Below are positions 15,539 through 24,163 of a stretch of DNA of 40,101 bases, piece after piece. The notes under the pieces are model-generated. The model saw nothing but the letters and a program-made list of their open reading frames with translations. It searched no databases and was not told the DNA's origin. A program made the translations under genes and the position numbers. Within the stretch, counting starts at the first letter, position 1. Each line of letters starts with the position of its first letter. Origin of the DNA: Reyranella sp. (GTDB taxonomy: Bacteria > Pseudomonadota > Alphaproteobacteria > Reyranellales > Reyranellaceae). The stretch spans positions 1 to 40,101 of the forward strand of contig JALHMO010000053.1 in assembly GCA_022844015.1 (NCBI GenBank). Reading direction: 5' to 3'.

Positions 15539-16288
15539 ATGAAAGTGCTGGTCGCGGTCAAGCGGGTCATCGACTACAACGTCAAGATTCGCGTCAAGGC
15601 CGATAACACGGGTGTCGAGACGGCAAACGTCAAGATGTCCATGAATCCCTTCGATGAAATCGCCGTGGAAGAGGCGATCCGCCTCCGCGAAAAGGGATTG
15701 GCCACCGAAGTCATCGCCTTTTCCGCCGGACCCGCCCAGTGCCAGGAGACGATCCGTACGGCGCTGGCGATGGGCGCCGACCGCGGCGTGCTCGTGCAGA
15801 CCGATGCCGAGCTGCAGCCGCTGGCGGTCGCCAAGCTGATGAAGGCGGTGGTCGACAAGGAGCAGCCCGGCCTGGTGATCGTCGGCAAGCAGGCGATCGA
15901 CGACGATTCCAACCAGACCGGCCAGATGCTGGCCGCGCTGCTCGGCTGGTCGCAAGGCACGTTCGCCAACAAGCTGAACCTGGCCGACGGCAGCGCCGAG
16001 GTTAAGCGCGAGGTCGACGGCGGCCTCGAGAACATCAAGATCAAGCTGCCGGCGGTGATCACCACCGACCTGCGCCTCAACGAGCCGCGCTACGCCTCGT
16101 TGCCCAACATCATGAAGGCCAAGAAGAAGCCGATCGAGGTGCTGGCGCCGGACACGCTCGGCGTCGACGTCGCGCCGCGCCTCAAGACGCTCAAGGTCGA
16201 GGAGCCGCCCAAGCGCAAGTCCGGCATCAAGGTGAAGACGGTCGCCGAACTGGTCGAGAAGCTGCGTAACGAAGCGGGAGTGATCTGA
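15539..16288 (+). CDS. etfB: Electron transfer flavoprotein subunit beta
   Basis: A 249-residue ETF beta subunit, binding AMP and pairing with EtfA to carry electrons from acyl-CoA dehydrogenases to ETF-ubiquinone oxidoreductase. The N-terminus [20 protein letters not shown] is near-invariant in alphaproteobacteria. AMP-site regions are [16 protein letters not shown] and [21 protein letters not shown]. The docking loop lies at about residues 190-200, in [20 protein letters not shown]. EtfA follows after 1 nt. The ribosome site is weak, and a 5-codon reading frame (15525-15542) ends across the start codon as ATGA. Confidence 0.96.
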   Translation: MKVLVAVKRVIDYNVKIRVKADNTGVETANVKMSMNPFDEIAVEEAIRLREKGLATEVIAFSAGPAQCQETIRTALAMGADRGVLVQTDAELQPLAVAKLMKAVVDKEQPGLVIVGKQAIDDDSNQTGQMLAALLGWSQGTFANKLNLADGSAEVKREVDGGLENIKIKLPAVITTDLRLNEPRYASLPNIMKAKKKPIEVLAPDTLGVDVAPRLKTLKVEEPPKRKSGIKVKTVAELVEKLRNEAGVI

Positions 16289-16289
16289 C

Positions 16290-17225
16290 ATGGCCGTCCT
16301 CGTCGTTGCCGCGCATGACGGCAAGAGCGTTCGCAGCAATGTCGCGAACGCCGTGGCCGCCGCCGCGCAAATGGATCCGGACGTCCACGTCCTGGTGGCC
16401 GGCAGCAACGCCGGCGAAGCCGCCAAGTCGGCTGCCGCCATCCAGGGCGTGACCAAGGTGCTCGAGGCCGAGGACGCGGCCTACGCCAACTGGCTGGCCG
16501 AGGATGTCGCGCCGCTGGTGGTCAAGCTGGCGCCCGGCTACAGCCATGTCGTGATGGCGGCCGACTCGGTCGGCAAGAACATCGCCCCGCGGGTTGCGGC
16601 ACTGCTCGACGTCGCCCAGGTCTCGGAAGCCATCAAGGTGGTGTCGCCCGACACGTTCGTGCGGCCGATCTATGCCGGCAATGCCATGGCGACCGTGCAG
16701 TCCGCCGACAAGATCAAGATCGTCACCATCCGGCCGACCAACTTCAAGGCGGCGGCAGGCGGCGGATCGGCGCCGATCGAGAAGATCGCCGGCACCGGCG
16801 CCGGCGGCCTCGCCTCCTACGTCGGCGCCGAGCTGTCGAAGAGCGAGCGGCCCGAGCTTACCAGCGCCAAGATCGTGGTCTCGGGCGGCCGTGGCCTGCA
16901 GAGCGGCGAGAACTTCAAGATGCTCGAATCGTTGGCCGACAAGCTCGGCGCCGGGCTAGGCGCGAGCCGCGCCGCGGTCGATGCGGGCTACGTGCCGAAC
17001 GACTACCAGGTCGGCCAGACCGGCAAGGTGGTGGCGCCCGATCTTTACATAGCGATTGGCATTTCCGGCGCCATCCAGCATCTCGCCGGCATGAAGGACA
17101 GCAAGACCATCGTCGCGATCAACAAGGACGAGGAGGCGCCGATCTTTCAGGTCGCCGACTACGGTATCGTGGGCGACCTGTTCAAGATCGTCCCCGAGCT
17201 GATCGAAGCGGTGGCAAAGAAGTAA
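16290..17225 (+). CDS. etfA: Electron transfer flavoprotein subunit alpha
   Basis: A 311-residue ETF alpha subunit carrying the redox-active FAD. The C-terminal FAD domain is complete: [17 protein letters not shown], then [40 protein letters not shown] with HLAGM, and [20 protein letters not shown]. The N-terminal domain interleaves with EtfB. It is cotranscribed with etfB and hydroxyacyl-CoA dehydrogenase, the usual beta-oxidation electron-transfer cluster. Mcd at 3.9 kb is a plausible electron donor. Confidence 0.96.
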   Translation: MAVLVVAAHDGKSVRSNVANAVAAAAQMDPDVHVLVAGSNAGEAAKSAAAIQGVTKVLEAEDAAYANWLAEDVAPLVVKLAPGYSHVVMAADSVGKNIAPRVAALLDVAQVSEAIKVVSPDTFVRPIYAGNAMATVQSADKIKIVTIRPTNFKAAAGGGSAPIEKIAGTGAGGLASYVGAELSKSERPELTSAKIVVSGGRGLQSGENFKMLESLADKLGAGLGASRAAVDAGYVPNDYQVGQTGKVVAPDLYIAIGISGAIQHLAGMKDSKTIVAINKDEEAPIFQVADYGIVGDLFKIVPELIEAVAKK

Positions 17226-17242
17226 CGCGGAGTATCGCGGTC

Positions 17243-18115
17243 ATGATCAAGCGCATCGGAGTCATCGGTGCCGGCCAGATGGGCAGCGGCATCGCCCATG
17301 TCTGCGCGCTCAAGGGCTTCGACATCCGCTTGGCGGATGTCGACCAGGCGCACATCGACAAGGGCATGGACTCGATCGGCCGCAACATGGACCGCCAGAT
17401 CGGCCGCGGCATGATCCGGCCCGACGACAAGGACGCGGCGCTGCGGCGGATCTCGCCCAGCCTCGACTACAAGGCCTTCGCCGATTGCGACCTGGTGGTC
17501 GAGGCGGCGACCGAGAACGAGGCGGTCAAGCGCGACATCTTCAGGAAGCTGTGCGACGGCCTGCCGCCCAACGTGCTTCTGGCCACCAACACCTCGTCGA
17601 TCTCGGTGACCCGGCTCGCCTCGGTGACCGACCGTCCGGGCAAGTTCATGGGCATGCACTTCATGAACCCGGTGCCCCTGATGGGGCTGGTCGAGCTGAT
17701 CCGCGGCATCGCCACGGAGGAGGAGACCTTCCGCACCGTGCGCGACGTGGTGGTGAAGCTCGACAAGAAGCCGGTCAATGCCGAGGATTTCCCCGCCTTC
17801 ATCGTCAACCGCATCCTGCTGCCGATGATCAACGAGGCGGTCTATGCGCTCTACGAGGGGGTCGGCAACGTCGAGGCGATCGACACCGGCATGAAGCTCG
17901 GCGCCAACCATCCGATGGGCCCGCTCGAGCTCGCCGACTTCATCGGCCTCGATACCTGCCTTTCGGTCATGCAGGTCCTGCACGAGGGCTTGGCCGATTC
18001 CAAGTACCGCCCGTGCCCGCTGCTGGTGAAGTACGTCGAGGCCGGCTGGATCGGCCGCAAGGTCAAGCGCGGCTTCTACGACTACTCGAGCGAGCGGCCG
18101 GTCCCGACACGGTAG
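17243..18115 (+). CDS. 3-hydroxybutyryl-CoA dehydrogenase
   Basis: A 290-residue NAD-dependent short-chain (S)-3-hydroxyacyl-CoA dehydrogenase. The Rossmann motif is GVIGAGQMGSGIAHV (6-20), followed by the acidic ribose-binding residue in LADVD. The catalytic pair is His139 in MGMHFMNPVP and Glu151 in LVELIRG, with NTSSISVT between. The C-terminal dimerisation domain has NHPMGPLELADFIGLD and GRKVKRGFYDY. It lies 17 nt after etfA, in the same operon, and interconverts acetoacetyl-CoA and 3-hydroxybutyryl-CoA. Confidence 0.95.
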   Translation: MIKRIGVIGAGQMGSGIAHVCALKGFDIRLADVDQAHIDKGMDSIGRNMDRQIGRGMIRPDDKDAALRRISPSLDYKAFADCDLVVEAATENEAVKRDIFRKLCDGLPPNVLLATNTSSISVTRLASVTDRPGKFMGMHFMNPVPLMGLVELIRGIATEEETFRTVRDVVVKLDKKPVNAEDFPAFIVNRILLPMINEAVYALYEGVGNVEAIDTGMKLGANHPMGPLELADFIGLDTCLSVMQVLHEGLADSKYRPCPLLVKYVEAGWIGRKVKRGFYDYSSERPVPTR

Positions 18116-18118
18116 ATT

Positions 18119-18200
18119 GCTCCTCCCCAGATCCGCTGGGAGACCCCCAGCCCGCGCGCGCGCCACGATGGCGCGAAAATGACAGCCGCTCATGGCTGAG
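18119..18200 (-). repeat. Diverged inverted copy of the 1-118 repeat
   Basis: Read on the minus strand, 18119-18152 matches window positions 84-118 (GCTGGGGGTCTCC...CTGGGGAGGAG) with few differences. The match continues in degraded form through ATCGTGG and CAGCCATGAGC. It lies between the hydroxyacyl-CoA dehydrogenase and the RidA-like gene. Confidence 0.75.
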
Positions 18201-18259
18201 GGCGCGCGCCCGGCACGTTCTCATAGGACCCAACCACTCTGCCGAGGACGAATGCAACG

Positions 18260-18661
18260 ATGCTGACCGCCTATACGCTCAACGGTCAAATTCGCGCCCA
18301 TTCCAGCAACGCCGCGCACGGCATGGAAATTCCCCCGAATGCCAGGATCCTGTTCTGCAATGGCCAGGTCGGTGCCCGTCTGGACGGCACGGTGCCTGAA
18401 AGCCCGTTCGACCAGTTCGAGGTGATCTTCGAGCGCATTCGCATCATTCTCACCGCCTCCGGCATGACATTCGGGGACATCGTCAAGTTCACCGTCTACG
18501 TCACGGACAAGTCTTTCCTGGACGATTATTTCCGCATACGCGGACACATCATGGGCGACCACAACCCGCCGGCTACGCTTCTGATCGTCGAGAAATTGCC
18601 CCGCCCGGGCGTCCAAGTCGAGATCGAGACCATCGCGGCGAAGGCTGACCAGCTTCGCTAG
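18260..18661 (+). CDS. RidA/YjgF-family protein, atypical
   Basis: A 133-residue member of the Rid family of small trimeric proteins, some of which hydrolyse reactive enamines/imines from PLP enzymes. The fold signature is clear: RILFCNGQVG, FDQFEVIFERIRIILTASGM, GDIVKFTVYVTD and VQVEIETIAA. However, the active-site arginine of true RidA (the PARS/PART motif) appears replaced: the sequence reads NPPATLLIVEKL, without arginine. It is therefore likely one of the Rid1-7 type subgroups with another activity. A single gene, with no obvious operon partner. Confidence 0.85.
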   Translation: MLTAYTLNGQIRAHSSNAAHGMEIPPNARILFCNGQVGARLDGTVPESPFDQFEVIFERIRIILTASGMTFGDIVKFTVYVTDKSFLDDYFRIRGHIMGDHNPPATLLIVEKLPRPGVQVEIETIAAKADQLR

Positions 18662-18713
18662 CGAGCAGGGCAGGGGCCTTCCTCGCGATAGTCCGGTCTG
18701 GTAGCTTAAGTCG

Positions 18714-19016
18714 ATGACCATCCATGTCAGTATCGGCGAGGCCCAGACGCGGTTGTCCGAACTGGTAACGGCCGCATTGCGTGGCGAGGAAGTGGTGCTC
18801 CAGAAGGCCGGCGAACCCCTGGTGCGGCTGGTCGCGATCCCCGAGGCCATCGCGCTCGAGCGCGCGACTTGCGCTGCGAAGCGTGCGGCGGCGATCGGCT
18901 TTGCCCGTGAGAAGTACAAGGACCTGCCACCCGAGGCTTTCGACGTGCCGCCCTCGATGACCAACGAGGATTACGACGAACGGATCGAGCGGAAGTTCGG
19001 TGCGCCTCCTGCTTGA
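18714..19016 (+). CDS. Phd/YefM-type antitoxin
   Basis: A 100-residue antitoxin. The N-terminal DNA-binding domain shows HVSIGEAQTRLSELVTAALR and GEEVVLQKAGEPLVRLV, the standard Phd/YefM pattern. The C-terminal part is charged (LPPEAFDVPPSMTNEDYDER) and should wrap the toxin. It overlaps the PIN toxin gene by 17 nt. Such antitoxins repress their own operon; no clear palindrome is seen in the short upstream spacer. Confidence 0.9.
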   Translation: MTIHVSIGEAQTRLSELVTAALRGEEVVLQKAGEPLVRLVAIPEAIALERATCAAKRAAAIGFAREKYKDLPPEAFDVPPSMTNEDYDERIERKFGAPPA

Positions 19017-19371
19017 CACGCAGATCCTCGTTTGGATGGTGAACGGGGACAAGCGGCTCCGCGCAGAGTGGGTTGAAGCAATCGTGAATCCCGAGAGCAG
19101 CTTGCATGTCAGCGCGGTCGTGGCGTTCGAGTACTCCGACCTCCAGGTGCGCCAGAGGATCGCCATCGAAGAACCGATCTCGGAATTGATGGAGAGGTTC
19201 GACCTCGTGGTGGAAGTCTTTCCTGCTGATGCTTGGCGCGTCGCCGCGCGGCTACCGCCGATCCATCGCGATCCGGTCGACCGGATGCTGATCGCCCATG
19301 CGCTGGTGAAAGGCATGACGCTCCTGACCGCGGACGCCAATATCCGCCGATATCCTGTGCCGTTCGCCTGA
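19000..19371 (+). CDS. PIN-domain toxin (VapC-like ribonuclease)
   Basis: A 123-residue PIN-domain RNase. The four acidic metal ligands can be placed: Asp6 in LLLDTQILVW, Glu44 in AFEYSDL, Asp94 in HRDPVDRMLIAHA, and Asp112 in LTADANIRRY. The start is GTG, inside the 3' end of the antitoxin gene, so translation is coupled. VapC toxins cleave tRNA or rRNA at specific sites; the target here is not predictable. About 330 nt of non-repetitive sequence without a convincing gene follow. Confidence 0.92.
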   Translation: MRLLLDTQILVWMVNGDKRLRAEWVEAIVNPESSLHVSAVVAFEYSDLQVRQRIAIEEPISELMERFDLVVEVFPADAWRVAARLPPIHRDPVDRMLIAHALVKGMTLLTADANIRRYPVPFA

Positions 19372-19588
19372 CAACCCGGCGACCTGCGGCATTCCTCTTT
19401 CGGGGATTTCATCGGATTGCTGCGCTCGGGTAACTCCCAAGTGCCGTCCCCGCAGGGCGGAAGTAGTCCCGTCGCGAGCGCTTGAAGTATCCGCCTTGGC
19501 CGCCAGCTCTGGTTCGGGGTCTTCCCGTGTTCGTCCGCTTTTCAGCCCGAATCGTCGCCATCATGGGCGGACTGCACGGGGAGTTGCG

Positions 19589-19690
19589 ATGAAGTCGAAT
19601 GCGCTATGTCGGTCTGCGTTGTGGTCAGTCATCGCGGGCTTCCTGCTGTCGAGGGAGATGGGCAAGCATTGCGAGGTCGGCGGCAGCTGA
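19589..19690 (+). CDS. Possible 33-residue peptide
   Basis: ATG at 19589 is preceded by GGGGAG, and the frame runs to TGA at 19688, 9 nt before the DUF817 gene. The peptide has a short hydrophobic stretch (ALWSVIAGFLL). It could be a leader or small membrane peptide, or chance. I recognise no family. The rest of 19372-19588 shows nothing clear. Confidence 0.2.
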   Translation: MKSNALCRSALWSVIAGFLLSREMGKHCEVGGS

Positions 19691-19699
19691 GCCGGCGCG

Positions 19700-20572
19700 A
19701 TGCGCGCCCTCGCGCCGGCCGCGGTCGGCCCGGTCCAATGGCTCGACCGCCAGCTTCTCGCGCCCCGCGCCGATGCCGGCCTGACGGGCTTCCGGCGCTT
19801 CGCCGTGGAGTTCCTCTATTTCGGCATCAAGGAGGCGCGCGCCTGCCTTTTCGCCGGCCTGTTCTTCCTCGCGGTCTTCACCGTGCCGCGCGCCGGCCTG
19901 GGGGGGGTGCCGCGCTACGACGTGCTGCTGGTCTTCGCGCTGGTGGTGCAGGCCTGGATGGTCTGGACGAAGCTCGAGACCTGGGACGAGCTCAAGGCGA
20001 TCTGCCTGTTCCACGCCGTCGGGTTCGCGCTCGAGGCCTTCAAGACGTCGAGCGGCATCCAGTCGTGGAGCTATCCCGACTTCGCCTACACCAAGCTGCT
20101 CGGCGTGCCGCTGTTCTCGGGCTTCATGTATGCGGCCGTCGGCAGCTACATCATCCAGGCGTGGCGCCTGTTCGACCTGCGCATCCGCCACCATCCGCCG
20201 TACTGGATGGCGTGGCTGGTCGCCATCGCGATCTACGCCAATTTCTTCACCCACCATTTCATCGGCGACTATCGCTGGTACATCGCCGCCTGCGCGCTCG
20301 GCCTGTACGCGCGCGCCACCGTCGTCTTCCGGCCGTTCGACCGCGACCGCAGCATGCCGCTGCTGCTCGCCTTCGTGCTGATCGGCTTCTTCATCTGGCT
20401 GGCCGAGAACGCCGCGACGTTCTTCGGCATCTGGCGCTATCCCAACCAGCTCGGCGCGTGGACGCTGGTGCACGTCGCCAAGTGGAGCTCGTGGTCGCTG
20501 CTGGTGATCATGACCTTCACCATCGTGGCCAACCTCAAGCACATCAAGCGCATGATCCACGTGCCGGAGTGA
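19700..20572 (+). CDS. DUF817 integral membrane protein
   Basis: A 290-residue multi-pass inner-membrane protein of the DUF817 family (Bacillus YoaT relatives), with roughly eight hydrophobic helices. Conserved-looking features are FLYFGIKEARACLFAG near residue 35-50, a central KTSSGIQSWSYPDFAY, NFFTHHFIGDYRW, and WLAENAATFFGIWRYPNQ. The aromatic and histidine residues in loops are typical of the family. Function is unknown. A run of eight G at 19900-19907 lies in the coding frame. It is flanked on both sides by toxin-antitoxin modules. Confidence 0.85.
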   Translation: MRALAPAAVGPVQWLDRQLLAPRADAGLTGFRRFAVEFLYFGIKEARACLFAGLFFLAVFTVPRAGLGGVPRYDVLLVFALVVQAWMVWTKLETWDELKAICLFHAVGFALEAFKTSSGIQSWSYPDFAYTKLLGVPLFSGFMYAAVGSYIIQAWRLFDLRIRHHPPYWMAWLVAIAIYANFFTHHFIGDYRWYIAACALGLYARATVVFRPFDRDRSMPLLLAFVLIGFFIWLAENAATFFGIWRYPNQLGAWTLVHVAKWSSWSLLVIMTFTIVANLKHIKRMIHVPE

Positions 20573-20591
20573 CTTGCCTGGAGCCGGATCC

Positions 20592-20620
20592 TTGACGGTG
20601 GTACGACCGGGTACTACCGT
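20592..20620 (+). promoter_or_regulatory. Promoter/operator of ParDE-type module
   Basis: ACGGTGGTAC (20595-20604) and GTACTACCGT (20611-20620) form a 10-bp inverted repeat with one mismatch and a 6-nt spacer. It overlaps TTGACG (20592-20597), a good -35. Position and symmetry fit an autoregulatory site for the ribbon-helix-helix antitoxin. Confidence 0.6.
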
Positions 20621-20647
20621 CGTCCGATCCGACCGAAAGCCAGGCCC

Positions 20648-20923
20648 TTGACAGTAAAGTCCTCGATCTCGCTGACCGATGAGCAGCATTCCTTCGCCAA
20701 GACGCTCGTCGACTCGGGGCGCTATCCCAGCGTCAGCGCCGTCCTGCAACAGGGTATCGAGCTTCTTCGTGAGAAGATGGAAGACGACGCCCTGGAGCGG
20801 GCCGCGCTGGCCGAGATCCTGGGCAAGCGGCGTTCCGGACCGTTCCTGTCTGCCGCGAGGATGGATAGTCGGCTGTCCCGGATGATCGACAAGAAACGCC
20901 GGGCACATGCGGTTCGCGATTGA
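20648..20923 (+). CDS. ParD-type ribbon-helix-helix antitoxin
   Basis: A 91-residue antitoxin. The N-terminal ribbon-helix-helix domain is SSISLTDEQHSFAKTLVDSG followed by YPSVSAVLQQGIELL, the classic ParD pattern. The C-terminal part is the toxin-binding tail. The start is TTG at 20648; there is no in-frame ATG that keeps the beta strand. It overlaps the toxin gene by 17 nt and has its own operator-like repeat upstream. Confidence 0.9.
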   Translation: MTVKSSISLTDEQHSFAKTLVDSGRYPSVSAVLQQGIELLREKMEDDALERAALAEILGKRRSGPFLSAARMDSRLSRMIDKKRRAHAVRD

Positions 20924-21266
20924 GTTCACGGCAGATGCCGAACACGACTTCGAGCTGATACTCGACCACTTGCTCGAGAGCTATGCCGGCTTCGGCGAGG
21001 GTGCCGAGGAAGCGTTGGACCATGCCGCGCGGCGAGTGATGGAAATCCGCAAGGCGGTCGATCGGCTTGCAATCTTTCCCTTACGCGGCACGGCGCGCGA
21101 CGACATCTTGCCGGGGATCCGGTTTCTCGCCATCGCACGCGCGATCAACTGGTTCGACGTCGATCACACGACGCGCAAGGTGCGTATCCTCGCCGTGTTC
21201 TTCGGCGGGCAGGATCACATCAGGCACATGCTGGTGCGCCTCTTGGGCAGAAGCGAGACGCGCTGA
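20907..21266 (+). CDS. ParE/RelE-superfamily toxin
   Basis: A 119-residue toxin of the ParE/RelE fold. Recognisable parts are RFAIEFTADAEHDFELILDH at the N-terminus, RLAIFPLRGTARDDILPGIR in the centre, and the closing strands RKVRILAVFFGGQDHIRHM. ParE members poison DNA gyrase, while RelE members cleave mRNA; the pairing with a ParD-type antitoxin favours the former, but this is inference. It is slightly longer than usual (about 95-105). Confidence 0.9.
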   Translation: MRFAIEFTADAEHDFELILDHLLESYAGFGEGAEEALDHAARRVMEIRKAVDRLAIFPLRGTARDDILPGIRFLAIARAINWFDVDHTTRKVRILAVFFGGQDHIRHMLVRLLGRSETR

Positions 21267-21341
21267 CACGTCCTCGTGTCGCGATACCCGCGCGTACCAC
21301 AATGCTGCAAGCAATGCCGGCGCGGCATCATTGCCGGTACC

Positions 21342-21420
21342 GCGCCACTCCAGTGGCGCTCATTGGCGTGCGATCAACGAAGAGTGCGCCACTGGAGTGG
21401 CGCGCCCCCGGCAGATGACG
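21342..21420. repeat. Dispersed palindromic repeat, short copy
   Basis: Two 18-nt palindromes, GCGCCACTCCAGTGGCGC (21342-21359) and GCGCCACTGGAGTGGCGC (21386-21403), have the same spacing logic as 35590-35640. A separate TTTACGCCTATGGG (21462-21475) resembles the terminus of the 11.4-kb insertion. The spacer 21267-21495 contains no gene. Confidence 0.8.
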
Positions 21421-21495
21421 CCCCCTCTTCCGACAAATTGCTATGTCGGGAGTTCTGAAGTTTACGCCTATGGGTGACGCGCTCCCGGCAATGGC

Positions 21496-22614
21496 TCACC
21501 CCATCCCGAGAAGCCGCTCTGCCGTGCGCCAGCGTACGCCGTCGGCCAGTTCCGCCGGCAATGGGGCGAGGTGCTCCTCGAGATCCTGCACCGCGCCCGG
21601 GTAGGTGCAATCGTAATGGGGATAGTCGGCGCCCCAGATGATGCAGTGGTCGAGACCCATCTCACTGAGCCGTGGCAGGCGGTGCGCCTCGTCCGATTCG
21701 ATCGAGATGAAGCATTGCTCGCGGAACAGCTCGCTCGGCCTGCGCGTCAGCCACGGCACGTGCTGGCCCATCGAGTCGAAATGGCCGTCGAGCCGGTCGA
21801 GCCAGTATTCCAGCCAGCCCAGTCCCGATTCGAGGAAGGCGACGCGCAGGTTGGGATGGCGCTCGAGCACGCCGCCGGCCACGATATCGAGGCACGCCGC
21901 CATCTGCTCGAACGGATGGCAGATCATGTGGCTGAAGAAGAGATTGTCGTAGCGCCCGGTGGCGAAGCTCGGCATCAGCGCGCCGAAGCTGCCATGCACG
22001 GCGGCGAACAGCCCGTCGCCTGCGACAGCCTCCCAGAACGGCTTCAGCTGCTCGTCGTAGAGCGCAAGTCCCTTGTAGCGCTCGGGCCGGAAGCAGACGC
22101 CCTTGAGGCCGAGCTTGGCGATGTGCGCGACCTCGCGGCGCGCTGCCTCGGCGCTCTGCAGCGGCACGATGCCGACGGCGCTCAGCCGGCCCTTGCCGTC
22201 GCGGCACATGTCGGCGATCCATTCGTTGTAGCCGTGGCATGCCGCGGCGGCGACGGCCGGATCCTCGATGTCGCCGGCCAGCAGGTAGAGCGAGGGGAAG
22301 AGGAGCGCGCGCTCGATGCCTTCCTCGTCGAGCACGCCGACGCGCGCCCCGCCATCGTAGGAACCGGGCAGGATATCCTCCCACGTCGGCACCTTGTCGG
22401 GATCATCCATGCCCCATGGCACACAGGCTGCAGCCGGGCGCAGGTTGCGGCGGATCGTCCCGTTGATCGACATCCAGTCGCGGCCGTCGGGCTCGCGCTC
22501 GACCCTGATCGTGTCGGCGCGGTAGCGCTTCTCGACGTACTCGTTCCACAGCGCCGGCGGCTCGCAGATATGGCCGTCGGCATCGATCACCCGCTTCGTC
22601 GCCCGCTTTGTCAT
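21496..22614 (-). CDS. Amidohydrolase family protein
   Basis: A 372-residue TIM-barrel metal-dependent hydrolase of the amidohydrolase-2 (ACMSD-like) group. The metal-binding start is VIDADGHICEPPALW, in which the usual DxHxH is changed to DADGH. Other features are a central HGSFGAL, FSHMICHPFEQMAACLDIV, the barrel strand NLRVAFLESGLGWLEYWLDR, and the final WGADYPHYDCTYP. Relatives decarboxylate or hydrolyse aromatic or heterocyclic acids. The ATG at 22614 has a strong GGAGGAAA site. It is divergent from the M81 peptidase gene across 64 nt, suggesting shared control. Confidence 0.9.
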   Translation of the reverse strand: MTKRATKRVIDADGHICEPPALWNEYVEKRYRADTIRVEREPDGRDWMSINGTIRRNLRPAAACVPWGMDDPDKVPTWEDILPGSYDGGARVGVLDEEGIERALLFPSLYLLAGDIEDPAVAAAACHGYNEWIADMCRDGKGRLSAVGIVPLQSAEAARREVAHIAKLGLKGVCFRPERYKGLALYDEQLKPFWEAVAGDGLFAAVHGSFGALMPSFATGRYDNLFFSHMICHPFEQMAACLDIVAGGVLERHPNLRVAFLESGLGWLEYWLDRLDGHFDSMGQHVPWLTRRPSELFREQCFISIESDEAHRLPRLSEMGLDHCIIWGADYPHYDCTYPGAVQDLEEHLAPLPAELADGVRWRTAERLLGMG

Positions 22615-22678
22615 TTGTTTCCTCCCGGATGTCGCGCGAGACTTCGCTTCCCGTCGTGCCCGCGCAAGGAAAAATCGC

Positions 22679-24163
22679 ATGTCTCAACGGCCGATCCGCA
22701 TTGCCGTCCTGTACTTCGCCCACGAGACGGTGAGCTTCCTGCCGAACGACACGACGCTCGACGACTTCATCTACGAGGGCTCGCCGGCGAGTGGCGAGGC
22801 GCTGCTGGCGCACGATTCCGGATCGTACCTGGGCGGCTTCGTGAAGGTGGCGCGCGAGCACGACGGTGTGGAGCTGGTCGGCATCGAATCGCCGCTCTGG
22901 CCCAGAACAGGGACCGGATCGGGCTGGGTGACGGAAGAGGCCTACGAGACCTTGGTCGCCCGCATGATCGAGGGGCTGCGGGCGCAGGGACCGTTCGATG
23001 GCGTCTACCTGGCGCTGCACGGCGCAATGGCGGTGCGCGGCGTCATGCGGCCCGAGGCCGACCTGGCGGAACGGGTGCGGGCCGTCGTGGGGCAGGGCGC
23101 CTTCATCGTCGGCACCTTCGATCCGCACGGCAACGAGGACGAGGCGTTCCTGCGGCACGCCGACATGGCCTTCACGGTGAAGTACTTTCCGCATTACGAC
23201 AGCCACCTGCAGGGCGAGCGCGCGGCGCGCATGCTGGTGCGCGCCATTCGCGGCGACTACACGCCCGCGACCGTGACGCAGCGCGTGCCGATCATCTCGG
23301 CGACCGTCCTGCAGTGGACAGGCGCCTCGCCGTGGATGGACCTGGTGCAGCGTGCGCTGACGTGGGAGGCGCGCGAGCCCGATCTCTACGTCAACTTCTT
23401 CTTCGGCTTTCCCTTCGCCGACGTGCCCGATGTCGGCATGACCTTCCAGGTGATGACCAACGGCAAGCCCGAGCTCGCGCGCAAGGTGGCCGACGACATG
23501 GCGCTGGCGGCGTGGCGACGGCGCGAGGCGCTGCTCGGCTCGACTCGGGTTCACCTCATTCCCGAAGGTGTCAGGCTGGCGAAGGAAGCGATGGCCGAGG
23601 GCGCGACGCCGGTCGTGCTGGCCGACCACAGCGACCGCTCGGGATCGGCGACGTGGCTCCTGAAGGAGATCATCGCCCGGGACCTGTCCGACACGCTGAT
23701 CGCCACCATTGCCGATGCGCGGGCGAGCGACGACCTGAAGACGCAGGGCGTCAAGGCGGGCGACCTGTTCGACCGGGAGGTGGGCGGCCTCGCCGACGAA
23801 TCGGCCGGCGCGCCGGTGCGCATCCAGGGCACGGTCCTCAATGCCGTCGAGGGCTACGGCCAGTTCTGGGTCGTCGTGCGGTTCGGCCGCAACAACGTGC
23901 TGGTGCTGAGCCGCTACCTGGTCCAGGTGATGGAGCCCGAGCCGCTCGCCGCGCTCGGCCTCGACATCAGCCAGTTCAAGGCGTTCGCCATCAAGTCGCG
24001 GGTGCACTTCCGCCGAGGCTTCGACGACAGCGGCTTTGCCAGGACCATCCTGCTGGTCGAGCCGGAGCAGCCGTTCCTGGGAACGGTGAGGCTGGACGGG
24101 CTGCCCTATCGCAACGTCGATCTGAAGAAGTTCTATCCCTACGGCGATCCGCAGTTTCCGTGA
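22679..24163 (+). CDS. M81 family metallopeptidase (MlrC-like)
   Basis: A 494-residue protein of the M81 family, named for microcystinase MlrC, which degrades linear microcystin peptides. Most members occur in bacteria that never meet microcystin, so the natural substrate is probably another small peptide or amide. Family features are YFAHETVSFLPNDTT, SGSYLGGFVKVAREHDGVEL and YLALHGAMAVRG. Probable zinc ligands are in VGTFDPHGNEDE (Asp148, His150) and FPHYDSHLQGE (His172 or His176). The C-terminal domain follows from about residue 300 (VLADHSDRSGSATW). AAGGA precedes the ATG. Confidence 0.9.
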   Translation: MSQRPIRIAVLYFAHETVSFLPNDTTLDDFIYEGSPASGEALLAHDSGSYLGGFVKVAREHDGVELVGIESPLWPRTGTGSGWVTEEAYETLVARMIEGLRAQGPFDGVYLALHGAMAVRGVMRPEADLAERVRAVVGQGAFIVGTFDPHGNEDEAFLRHADMAFTVKYFPHYDSHLQGERAARMLVRAIRGDYTPATVTQRVPIISATVLQWTGASPWMDLVQRALTWEAREPDLYVNFFFGFPFADVPDVGMTFQVMTNGKPELARKVADDMALAAWRRREALLGSTRVHLIPEGVRLAKEAMAEGATPVVLADHSDRSGSATWLLKEIIARDLSDTLIATIADARASDDLKTQGVKAGDLFDREVGGLADESAGAPVRIQGTVLNAVEGYGQFWVVVRFGRNNVLVLSRYLVQVMEPEPLAALGLDISQFKAFAIKSRVHFRRGFDDSGFARTILLVEPEQPFLGTVRLDGLPYRNVDLKKFYPYGDPQFP

